This document shows, piece after piece, positions 1 through 8,069 of a DNA stretch of 64,000 bases; position 1 is the first letter of the stretch; each line of letters starts with the position of its first letter. Location: contig CALXSJ010000004.1 in NCBI GenBank assembly GCA_944391115.1, forward strand, positions 37,957-101,956. Direction: 5' to 3'. A program made the position numbers and the translations under genes. The notes under the pieces were generated by a model that searched no databases, had not been told where the DNA came from, and saw nothing but the letters and a program-made list of their open reading frames with translations. Source of the stretch: an uncultured Victivallales bacterium. GTDB lineage: Bacteria; Verrucomicrobiota; Lentisphaeria; Victivallales; UBA1829.

Positions 1-376
1 AACGAAGCGTTTCCAGCGCGGCGAAGGGGTCCAGCGGGATGTGGTGAAAGGAGCAGAAGTCGGGGCTGGTGCCCGCATAGAGCACGCCGAGCGGAAGCGT
101 TTCGGACGGATTCCGCAGCAGGCCGTCTGCGACGGCGCTTATGGTTCCGTCACCGCCGACGGCAACGACCGCGTCCACATTCCGGGCACCTGCGGCACGT
201 TCGCCCGCCTCGCCGATGCTCCGCAGAATCACCGCTTCCGCGCCGGGGAGAAACGGCGCCCATCGTGTCCAGGCCCGGAGCCCCCTCCCCCCGTTCGAGG
301 CGGGATTCACCAGGACAAGGAACTTTTTCCGCACCGCGCTTCTTTCCCCGATCTCTGTTTCAGCGGACTGTTTCAT
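1..376 (-). CDS. Diacylglycerol kinase-family lipid kinase, 5' part only
   Basis: The first 125 residues of a protein whose remainder lies left of the window. The start ATG is at 376 on the minus strand and overlaps the TGA of the radical SAM gene by four bases (ATGA), so the two are translationally coupled. Early in the protein a VNPASNGGRG segment is followed by VVAVGGDGT, the nucleotide-binding signature of the diacylglycerol/sphingosine kinase catalytic fold (DAGK_cat, YegS/BmrU type). Such proteins phosphorylate a lipid hydroxyl at the cytoplasmic membrane face. The segment LYAGTSPDFC sits where many family members have GTxNDFA, so the substrate-proximal loop is unusual. The exact lipid cannot be told. 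It closes a MarR-UbiA-radical SAM-kinase operon, which suggests a membrane lipid or isoprenoid lipid pathway. Confidence 0.8.
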   Translation of the reverse strand, partial: MKQSAETEIGERSAVRKKFLVLVNPASNGGRGLRAWTRWAPFLPGAEAVILRSIGEAGERAAGARNVDAVVAVGGDGTISAVADGLLRNPSETLPLGVLYAGTSPDFCSFHHIPLDPFAALETLR

Positions 377-1620
377 TTGTAAATCCCCATTCTGCGGTAG
401 ACCGGCGTCGGTGTGCCGCATTTCCAGTTTGCGACCAGTTCGCGCGTCCGCTCCCACTCCAGCGGGAGACGTTCTCCGGCAGCTGATGCGATTTCAGCGG
501 CACGCGTCCGGCAGATCCACTCGCAGCAGGGCACGGAAAAGGCGCGGCGCATTCTCTCATACGCGGTCTCAAAGGAAACCTCGCGAAGGTTCCCGAAAGA
601 GAGATTGACGAATTCGCACGGTTGCACGTCGCCCGCCGCGCCGATGTAGAAGCGGTCGATTCCGCCGCAGCAGCAGCCGAGCATTTCCGCTGACTCCTCA
701 TACACCTGCGCTGTCAGAACCGGATCGTGTTTCCGGCCCCTTGCATTATAGTGTTTCTGTGCTGCGCATGCCGTCTCAACGGCCTTTGCGCTCCATTCGG
801 AATCCAGCGGTTTTCCAAGCCACAGTCCGCTGGGTTTCGGATGGATCAGCTGCACATAATCGGCCTCCTGGTGCGCGGCGAATTCCATGATCGCATCGAT
901 CCCGCCTTCGACGATTTCGCGGTCGGAGAGCACGGTGTTGAATCCGGTGAGCATGCCCGCTTCCCGGCAGGCGCGGAGAAACGCCAGCGCCGTCTTCTGC
1001 GATCCCGGAACGCCGGTAAATGCATCGTGCCGCGCGGGATCGACGGCGTGAATGCTGCTCATCACGCCCGTGACGCCGAGTTCCGCCATCGCGGCGATGT
1101 TGTCAGGCGCGGCGGAAAACCCCGTGGAATTCACCCAGACCTCCAGGCCGGAAAGTTCGCGCAGAACGGCCCGCAGACGCTCGAACCGCAGCAGAGGTTC
1201 TCCCCCTTCGACAGCCCAGGCAACCACGCCGAACTCCCGCATTTTCCGGACGTTTTCCACAAGGGTTTCAAGCGGCAGCTCCTCCGACGGATCCCGCCTC
1301 TGGTAACAGTGCGGACAATGATAAGCGCACGCTTTCGTCACGGAAAGCACCACGGAAACCGGACGCGGCGGGCGATGCAGGACCTTGTCCTCCATCGCAA
1401 GAAAAAAAGCCTCCGAAGGATAGCGCGGCATGTAGAAATCCAGCTTGTACTCTCCGGACGGGAGGCGCAGGAGCCTGTGCCGGAAGAAAATCCCCGTGAA
1501 CTTCGAAGCGCGGGCAAGCACGCGCGGCGAGCGGAAACGCCATGCGCATGCCAGCGACATCCGCAGGTAGAAAAACAGCTTTGCAAAACCCGTCACACAT
1601 CTACTCTTTTTCATCGTCAT
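373..1620 (-). CDS. Radical SAM protein with C-terminal cysteine-rich region
   Basis: A 415-residue protein. Near residue 97 it carries CAYHCPHCY, the CxxxCxxC motif that holds the SAM-cleaving 4Fe-4S cluster, followed by the family's GGEPL motif at the SAM-binding strand. The C-terminal third has further cysteines (a CCCGG cluster, a PCEF motif and a late PCC), as in SPASM/twitch enzymes with extra clusters. The N-terminal 60 residues are basic and hydrophobic and may be membrane-associated. The gene overlaps the end of the UbiA gene by 20 bases and the start of the lipid kinase by 4, so it belongs to that operon. A role on an isoprenoid or glycerolipid substrate is inferred from context only. 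An alternative start six bases downstream (1614) is possible; neither start has a strong ribosome-binding site. Confidence 0.85.
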   Translation of the reverse strand: MTMKKSRCVTGFAKLFFYLRMSLACAWRFRSPRVLARASKFTGIFFRHRLLRLPSGEYKLDFYMPRYPSEAFFLAMEDKVLHRPPRPVSVVLSVTKACAYHCPHCYQRRDPSEELPLETLVENVRKMREFGVVAWAVEGGEPLLRFERLRAVLRELSGLEVWVNSTGFSAAPDNIAAMAELGVTGVMSSIHAVDPARHDAFTGVPGSQKTALAFLRACREAGMLTGFNTVLSDREIVEGGIDAIMEFAAHQEADYVQLIHPKPSGLWLGKPLDSEWSAKAVETACAAQKHYNARGRKHDPVLTAQVYEESAEMLGCCCGGIDRFYIGAAGDVQPCEFVNLSFGNLREVSFETAYERMRRAFSVPCCEWICRTRAAEIASAAGERLPLEWERTRELVANWKCGTPTPVYRRMGIYK

Positions 1621-2554
1621 ACCAGAGAAACAGCAGTTGAATCAGCAGAAAACAAAGCGGAATCGCCGGAATCACCGGAAAGCGCCCGGACAGAAAAAAC
1701 GCGCTCAGCAGCAGGATCTGCGCCACACATGACTGACAGTTCGCACATGTCGCCGCATGCAGCGCATGTTTCCGCAGGCAGGCCAGATGCCATGCCGCAA
1801 TCCCCGCCGTCATCACGAACCCGCAGAAATAATGCAATGCGCCGAGTGCGCCGCACGTTATGAAAAAGAGGAAAATCCCCGACGCGAAAAATACGAAGAT
1901 CCCTCCTTCGACTGCCGCGCCCGCAAGAAACGACGTCCGCCATCCGAGTGTCACCTGGAGTGTCCGGACGCCCGCCGCGCGGTCGCCTTCCAGATCCTTG
2001 AAGCTGCTGAAATGGCACATCATGGCGTGGATCAGCGCACAGAATCCCCCCATCAGCAGAAGCCGTTTCCCGTTTGCACCGTCCGGCATGCCGCCCGCAA
2101 CGGCAGAAAAACCGAAGAAAAGACACATCGAAATCGAGAGTCCGTAGACGGCGCACCCCAGAAAAGGCACTCTCTTTCCCGCATTGTACAGGAGATTGAG
2201 AACGATGCCGATCCCGAGCGGAATGAGCGTGACGGGCTCGACCCGATATGCGGCAAAAACGAAAAACACCGTCAGGAGAGAGGAAAGTCCCAGTGCGGGG
2301 AGCGGAGCAAGACGCCCGTCCACCATCGGACGGTGCGGTGCGTTCAGCGCATCTTCGCGCCGGTTCCCGAAGTCGTTGAAAATCTGGTTGACGCCCCAGG
2401 CGAGAAAACCGATCGCGAGAATCACGCCGTCGCGCAGACTCCACGGAACGGGGCGGATACAGCGCGCCGCCAGCATTCCGGCAAGCACAGTCGTCCCCGT
2501 GACAAACGCGTAGTAGAGGCGCATCGAGCGCAGATAGTAATAGAGGAACCTCAT
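1601..2554 (-). CDS. UbiA-family membrane prenyltransferase
   Basis: An integral membrane protein of about 317 residues with eight or nine hydrophobic segments. UbiA enzymes transfer a polyprenyl chain from its diphosphate to an acceptor and use two Asp-rich motifs. Both are visible: NQIFNDFGNRREDALN after the second helix (NDxxxxxxD-like) and FKDLEGDRAAG between later helices (DxxGD). Family members make quinones, haem O, chlorophyll side chains or archaeal-type ether lipids, and the acceptor here cannot be assigned. I chose the ATG at 2554 (MRFLYYYL) because the sequence from there looks like a normal UbiA N-terminus; an ATG at 2584 and a TTG at 2593 are also in frame. It lies directly downstream of the MarR gene and overlaps the radical SAM gene. 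Confidence 0.85.
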   Translation of the reverse strand: MRFLYYYLRSMRLYYAFVTGTTVLAGMLAARCIRPVPWSLRDGVILAIGFLAWGVNQIFNDFGNRREDALNAPHRPMVDGRLAPLPALGLSSLLTVFFVFAAYRVEPVTLIPLGIGIVLNLLYNAGKRVPFLGCAVYGLSISMCLFFGFSAVAGGMPDGANGKRLLLMGGFCALIHAMMCHFSSFKDLEGDRAAGVRTLQVTLGWRTSFLAGAAVEGGIFVFFASGIFLFFITCGALGALHYFCGFVMTAGIAAWHLACLRKHALHAATCANCQSCVAQILLLSAFFLSGRFPVIPAIPLCFLLIQLLFLWYDDEKE

Positions 2555-2597
2555 TGCACACCATCGTTTCCGGACGGGAAGCATCCTGAACAACCGT

Positions 2598-3056
2598 TCA
2601 TTTCCATTGCTCCATGCGCCGTTGCAGACGCACCATGTATTCGGTCAGGCGCGTCCGCTCTTCCGGTGTGAATTCGTTCATGATCCCGTGAACGAGTTCC
2701 AGATAGGCGGGTTCCAGTTTTTCCAGGAATTCCACGCCTTCCCCGGTCAGCTTCAGGCGGTAGAAACGCCGGTCGCGTTTTTCCCGGAAGCGGCGGACGA
2801 AACCGAGTTTCACGAGTCCGTCGATCAATCCGGTCAGATTGGATTTGTCCACAAGCAGGCGTTCGCTCAAATCCTGCTGGGAGAGCGCCCGTTCGGCGTA
2901 GCGGAGCGCCATCAGGACGTTGAACTGCGATTCGGCAACGGTTTGATCCCGGAAAAAACGTCTTGCAATCTGCCTGAGCAGAACACCGGACCACCAGACT
3001 CCCATCAGGGCCTCGTGTTCCGCGTCCTCGAAACGGTTGACGGAATTGAACGGCAT
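2598..3056 (-). CDS. MarR-family transcriptional regulator
   Basis: A 152-residue winged-helix protein. The N-terminal helix, the recognition region (LSQQDLSERLLVDKSNLTGL) and the wing with FREKRDRRFYRLKLT followed by GEGVEFLE are classic MarR features; these dimeric repressors usually respond to phenolic or lipophilic ligands. The start is set by the ATG at 3056 (MPFNSV), which has AGAAAGGA eight bases upstream; a longer in-frame extension would run back through the promoter and is rejected. It is the first gene of the UbiA/radical SAM/lipid kinase operon, and a 12-bp inverted repeat overlies its own promoter, so autoregulation of the whole operon is likely. Confidence 0.92.
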   Translation of the reverse strand: MPFNSVNRFEDAEHEALMGVWWSGVLLRQIARRFFRDQTVAESQFNVLMALRYAERALSQQDLSERLLVDKSNLTGLIDGLVKLGFVRRFREKRDRRFYRLKLTGEGVEFLEKLEPAYLELVHGIMNEFTPEERTRLTEYMVRLQRRMEQWK

Positions 3057-3105
3057 GACAGCGTCCTTTCTCTGCAATACATTGAATTTCAAGATTCTGC
3101 TGTAT

Positions 3106-3143
3106 ATTATAACATATAACAGTTGTAAAGTCAACTGTTATAT
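3106..3143 (-). promoter_or_regulatory. Promoter with overlapping palindromic operator for the MarR operon
   Basis: Reading the minus strand, TTGACT (3134-3129) and TATAAT (3111-3106) are separated by exactly 17 bases, a near-consensus sigma-70 promoter. An inverted repeat with perfect 12-bp arms (3114-3125 and 3132-3143, ATATAACAGTTG / CAACTGTTATAT, 6-bp spacer) covers the -35 box and the spacer. MarR proteins bind such palindromes, so the downstream MarR protein probably represses here. Transcription would begin near 3099, leaving a leader of about 43 bases. Confidence 0.85.
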
Positions 3144-3160
3144 TATAAAAAAATTTAAAA

Positions 3161-3865
3161 AAAATTGCGACAGCAATTTTGATTCGTGCAGGACTTTCAG
3201 TCCTGCCGCGCTCCAGCTGCGTAAGCTGGTCGCGCAAAGCGCGAAATTTCCTCCGGCGGCGGTTCCATACGCTAAAGGACGAGAAGCGAAGCTTCGAGAG
3301 CCGCCGGCACTGTGTACAACATCGGGGATATAATCGGAGCTCTCGTGGTTCATTACTATTGAAGAGACGGAAGAATGCTCACGCATTCTTCCGTCTCAAT
3401 GAATACGCCCGGAGCTCTCGAACTTTTCTAGTGAAAAGTTCTCGTCAATGAGCGGCTGAACCGCTCCGGGCGGGAATTTCGTGCTCCGCACGACCAGCGT
3501 TTCGTCGCTGGACCACGACAAGGGTCAACGACCCTTGACCCCGAGAAGAATGCTTACGCATTCTTCCATCTCAATGAATACGCCCGGAGCTCTCGAACTT
3601 TTCTAGTGAAAAGTTCTCGTCAATGAGCGGCTGAACCGCTCCGGGCGGGAATTTCGTGCTCCGCACGACCAGCGTTTCGACGCTGGATCACGACAAGGGT
3701 CAACGACCCTTGACCCCGAGAAGAATGCATGCGCATTCTTCCGTCTCATGACCGAGTCATGGACAAGATTTCGTGCTCCGCACGACCAGCGTTTCGACGC
3801 TGGATCACGACAAGGGTCAGCGACCCTTGACCCCGAGAAGAATGCCCGCGCATTCTTCCGTTTCA
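3161..3865. repeat. Composite interspersed repeat built of many short hairpins, copy A
   Basis: About 700 bases with no gene. The stretch is almost entirely short perfect inverted repeats laid end to end: 8-bp arms at 3161-3180, GCAGGACT/AGTCCTGC at 3188-3206, CCAGCT/AGCTGG, GAAGC/GCTTC, GAAGAATGC/GCATTCTTC, GAACTTTT/AAAAGTTC, GAGCGG/CCGCTC, CAGCG/CGCTG and AAGGGTC/GACCCTT. The second half is also a tandem repeat: the GAAGAATGC hairpin starts at 3370, 3545, 3720 and 3837, giving two 175-bp units and a third shortened by 58 bp. The same array occurs in reverse orientation at 57519-57990 and in part at 63247-63372. Short in-frame peptides can be read through it but stops and frame changes break them. 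Confidence 0.9.
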
Positions 3866-3917
3866 AGGGAGAATATTAATTTTATTAATTTTATTTTAAA
3901 TTTTATTAATTTTAATC

Positions 3918-3945
3918 TTGATTTTATTAAAGAATCATTTATAAT
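3918..3945 (+). promoter_or_regulatory. Candidate promoter for the DUF2089 operon
   Basis: TTGATT (3918-3923) and TATAAT (3940-3945) lie 16 bases apart, 31 bases upstream of the start codon. The 50 bases before it are almost pure A/T and repeat a TTTTATTAATTTTA unit, which resembles an UP element. Confidence 0.7.
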
Positions 3946-3976
3946 TAAGAAAGGATACCGGAAGCGGAAAAAGCGT

Positions 3977-4345
3977 ATGGCAAAAGATCATTTTTCGAAA
4001 AACTGTCAGAACTGCGGCGGCGAACTCCACATCACGCGAATGGAATGCGGCGCCTGCGGACTCGCCGTCGAAGGAAATCTCAAACTCCCGCGCCTGGCGC
4101 GCCTGAGCGCCGAGGACCGCGAATTCATCGAACTTTTTCTCCTTTCCGCCGGTTCCCTGAAGGAGGTCGGAAAAATTCTCGAACTCTCCTATCCGACCGT
4201 CCGGAACCGTCTGTACCGGGTGATCGCGCATCTCAGGGACCTCGACCGCGACCGCCGGACGGAACGTCTGAAGATCATCCATGAGCTGGAAGGCGGCGGA
4301 ATAACCGCAGAAGAGGCCGCGCGCCGTCTTGCTGAAATCTCCTGA
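3977..4345 (+). CDS. DUF2089-type zinc-ribbon/HTH protein
   Basis: A 122-residue protein. The N-terminal part has paired cysteines (CQNCGG and CGACG, about 17 residues apart) that form a zinc ribbon. The middle (residues about 43-85, starting at LSAEDREFIELF and including the SYPTVRNRLYRV segment) is a sigma-70 region-4-like helix-turn-helix. The C-terminus is a short charged helix. This is the architecture of DUF2089 proteins, which are presumed DNA-binding regulators of unknown target. The ATG at 3977 is chosen because it begins just before the zinc ribbon. It is followed after 26 bases by a large membrane protein gene and probably controls or partners it. Confidence 0.85.
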   Translation: MAKDHFSKNCQNCGGELHITRMECGACGLAVEGNLKLPRLARLSAEDREFIELFLLSAGSLKEVGKILELSYPTVRNRLYRVIAHLRDLDRDRRTERLKIIHELEGGGITAEEAARRLAEIS

Positions 4346-4371
4346 ATCCTTCAACCCATAAGGCGGAAAAA

Positions 4372-6894
4372 ATGGAAAAGCTGGAACTCCTTCTCACCCT
4401 GTCAACATTCATCATCCATCAGTTTCCCGTGATTGCGCTTCTTCTCCTGAGCGCGGTCACGCTGATTCTGGCATTCCGGGAACGCCATCAGTACAACATG
4501 ACGCTGAAAATCTCCCGCGAAGAGGCGGAAATCCGGCGTCTCGCGGCAAACGGCACACTGAATGACACGGAAACGGAACGCCTTCTGGCAAACTGCAATG
4601 CCCTGCCGGAAACGGAACAGAAGTATCCGGAACCTGATTTCGCATTGAAACTGGTCTCCGCGTTCGCCAGAATCCATGCCCTGCTGAAACTCCTGTTTTT
4701 TGCCTCGGTTCTTGTCTGGATCTTCGGACTCCACTTTCTCGCAGGCAAAGCTCCGGAACTCACTTCCTCGCTCAATGCTCCGGACTCCTCCTTCGGATGG
4801 ACCGTAATTATGTTTATCTGGGGACTGATCGTCGTTTTTTCAATATGGGAATTCCGTGCGGCCAAACAGGTCTGCCGCGGCGGAATCGCGGCGCGCAATT
4901 TCCTGATCTTCGTCTGGCTTTTCGATCTCCTGCTCCCACTGCGCATTGAAGCGCATGCACTCCTCTTTCAAGCGCTCATGGTGGGCTGTGGAATTTACAC
5001 GCTGTATGTGCTGGCATTCCGTAAAGATGCCGCGCGCCGGATCTCCTTCCAGCATCCGGAATTCACGGGAAGGAAAAAAATCGTGATGCTTTCGCTCCTT
5101 GCAACAGTGATTGCATGCGGCTGGGCTGGAGTAAAGTTTACGCAGTCCTTTTCCGTTGCGGCACATGGTTCTGCCGCGGAAGTCTCGTCAAGTTCCGCGG
5201 GGCCGGTATGCGCCGCACTGGAAGAGATCCTGCTGATTCAGGGAACACCGGAAGAGGAAACGCTTTTCATGGCGGATTGTCTGGCGGAAAAAATCCGGAA
5301 GGAACTGGATATCCCCTGCCATGTGCAGAAATTCGATGCACAGACTTCCATACAGGACTTGAACAGACAGCTTCCGCTTGTAATTCTCCGGACGGATCCG
5401 TGTCCGAATCCGGTTCTGAAACTGGACATGCCCGGGATCGGACAGAGCATTCCCCTGAACATTTCATCTCCGGCCGGTTTTATTTTCAAGTATTGGCGAA
5501 AGCATCTGTCATTTGATCTTCACACCCTCAGACGCGAATCCTATTCATCTGTCGTCAACGGTTTGCTCTTTTCCTCCGTAAACCGTTCCTTCACAGGCAA
5601 AGTCCTGTGCGGCTATTCAGGAAGCGCCATGCGCCCGGCAGTGAAAAAAGCGGCGGAAAATCTCGGGAAGAAGCTGATAGAGAGTTTGAAATCCGCGGAC
5701 ACTCCGGCGATGCGGATTCCGTCTTATGCGGCAGATCCGGAACCTTTTCCTCTGCCGGAGCTTTCCGGCCTTGCCGAACTGCGGCTGGTGAACCGCTGTT
5801 ATGCATTTGAATATCAGATGTTCGACGTTTACCGTTTCAGAATATCAACGCCGGAGCAGGACCTCGCCTATATCCGGAAACAGCTTTCCGGTTCCATGGA
5901 GGAAAACAAAGCCATGGATGGCGTTTCTTTTTCAAAAATCCGGGAATGTCGAGGGTATCAGAAAGACATGATTGATGTTCTTCTGTCCGCGGGAGACAAC
6001 GCATCTGGAATCAATGCGGATTCCCGTTACGGGCTTCTCGTCTGCCGGCAGGTTTCCATGTCGCACAACAGACAAATATATTCCGCCCGGACGCTGGAGG
6101 AGTTCCGCAGAAACGATCCCGTTTCCTTTGCCCTTGCCAACGGAATCCGGCTCCTGAAGACGCCGGAGGAGCAGCTTCATCTGCTGGAGGAGCTTTCGGA
6201 CCGCCCGGAATTCGGACTGGATCACAAACTCTGCATTCTGGATCGACTGCGGGATCACGAATTCCAATCCCCCGGATTCCAGGCTCTTCTCGATCGCTGG
6301 TTCCGGATGTGTGCCGATCAGACCCTCGCCCGGAAAGAGAGTTCCCGTTTTCTTTCCCGGATGAGTATGCTTTTCCGATACTGTGGAAAAGAGAAACGGA
6401 AAAATCTGCGAAAGGAACTCATCGAGCGTCTCGGGGACATGTATCTCCGGATCCGTATTCCGGAAAAACCGGGACGGATTGTCCGGACGTTCCCGAAAGA
6501 AAAAATGCAATCGCCGACAGTGATTGAGTTCGTTTTTGATTCTCCGGATTACAGGCCGTTATGGTATGGATTCGGCTTTTTCCGCAATGCGTCGGGGATG
6601 GAGATTTTCGGTAGCGGGAACAGGACAGGAACTCTGAAAGCCGCAGGCGGGAAAGCGCATTATTTCTTTCATGAGACCTGGAATGCATGGAAGCACGGGG
6701 GGCAAAAACCTTTTTCTCTCCGCGAAGGATGGAGCCAAAGCGGATCTTCCGAACATCCCTTTGAAATTCCCCGGAGCATGAGTTCCGACGGAATCCCTTT
6801 TGAAATCCGCATTCTGCTGGACACGCATGCGCGCTCTCTGACATTGGGAGTTCTGCATGACATGCGGAAAGCACCACGCGGATCAGGAAAGTGA
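4372..6894 (+). CDS. Large membrane protein of unknown function
   Basis: An 840-residue protein I do not recognise. Residues 1-35 contain one hydrophobic helix, then comes a short charged region (residues about 47-90, EEAEIRRLAANGTLNDTE), then about six further membrane helices up to roughly residue 265. The remaining 570 residues are hydrophilic with no recognised catalytic motif and are rich in Arg and Pro; part of this region (about 270-420) has alternating strand/helix character. It follows the DUF2089 gene in the same direction, which suggests co-transcription; DUF2089 genes often lie beside membrane proteins. AAGGCGG just upstream serves as ribosome-binding site. Stop at 6894. A membrane-anchored sensor or envelope protein is possible but not shown. 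Confidence 0.75.
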   Translation: MEKLELLLTLSTFIIHQFPVIALLLLSAVTLILAFRERHQYNMTLKISREEAEIRRLAANGTLNDTETERLLANCNALPETEQKYPEPDFALKLVSAFARIHALLKLLFFASVLVWIFGLHFLAGKAPELTSSLNAPDSSFGWTVIMFIWGLIVVFSIWEFRAAKQVCRGGIAARNFLIFVWLFDLLLPLRIEAHALLFQALMVGCGIYTLYVLAFRKDAARRISFQHPEFTGRKKIVMLSLLATVIACGWAGVKFTQSFSVAAHGSAAEVSSSSAGPVCAALEEILLIQGTPEEETLFMADCLAEKIRKELDIPCHVQKFDAQTSIQDLNRQLPLVILRTDPCPNPVLKLDMPGIGQSIPLNISSPAGFIFKYWRKHLSFDLHTLRRESYSSVVNGLLFSSVNRSFTGKVLCGYSGSAMRPAVKKAAENLGKKLIESLKSADTPAMRIPSYAADPEPFPLPELSGLAELRLVNRCYAFEYQMFDVYRFRISTPEQDLAYIRKQLSGSMEENKAMDGVSFSKIRECRGYQKDMIDVLLSAGDNASGINADSRYGLLVCRQVSMSHNRQIYSARTLEEFRRNDPVSFALANGIRLLKTPEEQLHLLEELSDRPEFGLDHKLCILDRLRDHEFQSPGFQALLDRWFRMCADQTLARKESSRFLSRMSMLFRYCGKEKRKNLRKELIERLGDMYLRIRIPEKPGRIVRTFPKEKMQSPTVIEFVFDSPDYRPLWYGFGFFRNASGMEIFGSGNRTGTLKAAGGKAHYFFHETWNAWKHGGQKPFSLREGWSQSGSSEHPFEIPRSMSSDGIPFEIRILLDTHARSLTLGVLHDMRKAPRGSGK

Positions 6895-7008
6895 AATATG
6901 CGCGGGAAGGCACGCGCTTTCAATAGAATCGAAAATGGACGGAATCTCCGGGAGACGCCGGAACATTACGGAGCGCCTCCGGTGAAATCAGAAAGAACGG
7001 AAGAAACG

Positions 7009-7488
7009 ATGAATGCCAGAAAAACCAATGTGATGCGTCTGCTGGACAATGCGGGGATCAAGTATCAGATGTTCGAGTATCCGGTGGATGACGGGCTGAT
7101 CGACGCCGTCTCCATTGCGCGCAAAATCGGACGGGACGCCGAACAGGTCTTCAAAACGCTTGTGACGGTCTCCTCATCCGGCGAACATTTCGTTTTTGTC
7201 GTTCCCGCCGACGGGGAACTGGATTTGAAGAAAGCTGCAAAAGCATCCGGTCAAAAAAGCATTGAGATGCTTCCCTCCAGACAGCTGCTTCCGCTGACCG
7301 GTTATGTCCACGGCGGCTGTTCCCCGGTCGGCATGAAGAAATTCTTCCGGACCTGGATCGACGAAACGGCAATCCTGTATGACACCATCTGCGTGAGCGG
7401 TGGAAAAATCGGAACCAATCTTGCGGTGAATCCGGAAACACTTGCGGCGTTTCTCCCTGCGGAGTTCGCCGATCTGGCGAAAGAATGA
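7009..7488 (+). CDS. ybaK: YbaK/EbsC-type Cys-tRNA(Pro) deacylase
   Basis: A 159-residue single-domain protein of the YbaK/ProX editing family, which hydrolyses Cys mischarged on tRNA-Pro in trans. Family landmarks are present: an N-terminal KTNVMRLLD segment, the conserved lysine in QVFKTLV, the ELDLKKAAKASG segment, and GGCSPVGMKK near the C-terminus. The length matches the family. The ATG at 7009 has GGAAG five to six bases upstream; an in-frame extension to 6898 is not conserved in character and lacks a ribosome-binding site. It sits 115 bases after the large membrane protein gene and may be transcribed with it. Confidence 0.92.
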   Translation: MNARKTNVMRLLDNAGIKYQMFEYPVDDGLIDAVSIARKIGRDAEQVFKTLVTVSSSGEHFVFVVPADGELDLKKAAKASGQKSIEMLPSRQLLPLTGYVHGGCSPVGMKKFFRTWIDETAILYDTICVSGGKIGTNLAVNPETLAAFLPAEFADLAKE

Positions 7489-7513
7489 TTCCGTCCGGCA
7501 GCTGCCGGGCGGA

Positions 7514-8050
7514 TTACCAGGCCTCGGTCGTGTATTCCACAATCAGATTGGCCATATTGTAACAGGCCTGTGTCAAGCCGTTCTCCCTTCCGATGGCGGG
7601 GTCGGCGGTAAACTGATACGTGGCCGATCCGGAAACCTTGCGCATCGGCACCAGCGGCGCGGCGGAACCGGGAATCGTCACGGTGAATTCCGCATTGACC
7701 GTAATGCTGAACTCCGACGGACGGAACGTCATGTCATCGTCAGTGCTTCTCCAGACGACGCCGGCATTTTTAATACTCAGGATGCGGCACATGACAATGC
7801 AGTCCGCTTTTTCCGGAGAAGTGATTTTCAGCGTATTGTCAATTTGAAAGCGTTCCGCAATCTGTTTGCGCATGATCGCCGACGCCAGAACCTCGCGCGT
7901 TTCATTCCGGACCTCGGCGATTGCCACCGTCTTGATCTGCGGATGCATCATCGATCCCATGTGATAACCGCAGGAGGTCAGAAACAGCATCAACAGCATC
8001 AACCCCGCAGCGGGCAGCACACCTTTTTTCCATTTTTCAGTCATTGTCAT
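7514..8050 (-). CDS. lptE: LptE-like LPS-assembly lipoprotein
   Basis: About 178 residues with a short basic N-terminus, a hydrophobic signal helix and a lipobox ending FLTSCGYH, so it should be processed to a lipoprotein at Cys. The mature part starts CGYHMGSMMHPQIKTVAIAEVRNET, followed by an ASAIMRKQIAERF segment; this pattern (lipobox CGYH..., a strand with I..V.I....N.T, then a helix ending L) is typical of LptE, the plug of the LptD translocon that delivers lipopolysaccharide to the outer leaflet. Three in-frame ATGs lie close together (8056, 8050, 8044); 8050 has GGAACGG at good spacing. It follows the BamD-like gene by 19 bases, an outer-membrane assembly pair. Confidence 0.8.
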   Translation of the reverse strand: MTMTEKWKKGVLPAAGLMLLMLFLTSCGYHMGSMMHPQIKTVAIAEVRNETREVLASAIMRKQIAERFQIDNTLKITSPEKADCIVMCRILSIKNAGVVWRSTDDDMTFRPSEFSITVNAEFTVTIPGSAAPLVPMRKVSGSATYQFTADPAIGRENGLTQACYNMANLIVEYTTEAW

Positions 8051-8069
8051 CAGCATCCGTTCCGTTGAT

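Noticed and set aside
373..1620. Radical SAM enzyme at the left end as a partner of the peptide cassette
   Set aside because: It lies about 31 kb away in its own operon with lipid-type genes, so a link to the peptide is not supported.
3161..3865. CRISPR array
   Set aside because: The repeats are different hairpins in series, not one repeat with unique spacers, and no cas gene is present.
3603..3866. Small proteins encoded in the hairpin repeats
   Set aside because: The peptide similarity between copies is a by-product of the repeated DNA; frames shift and stop between copies.
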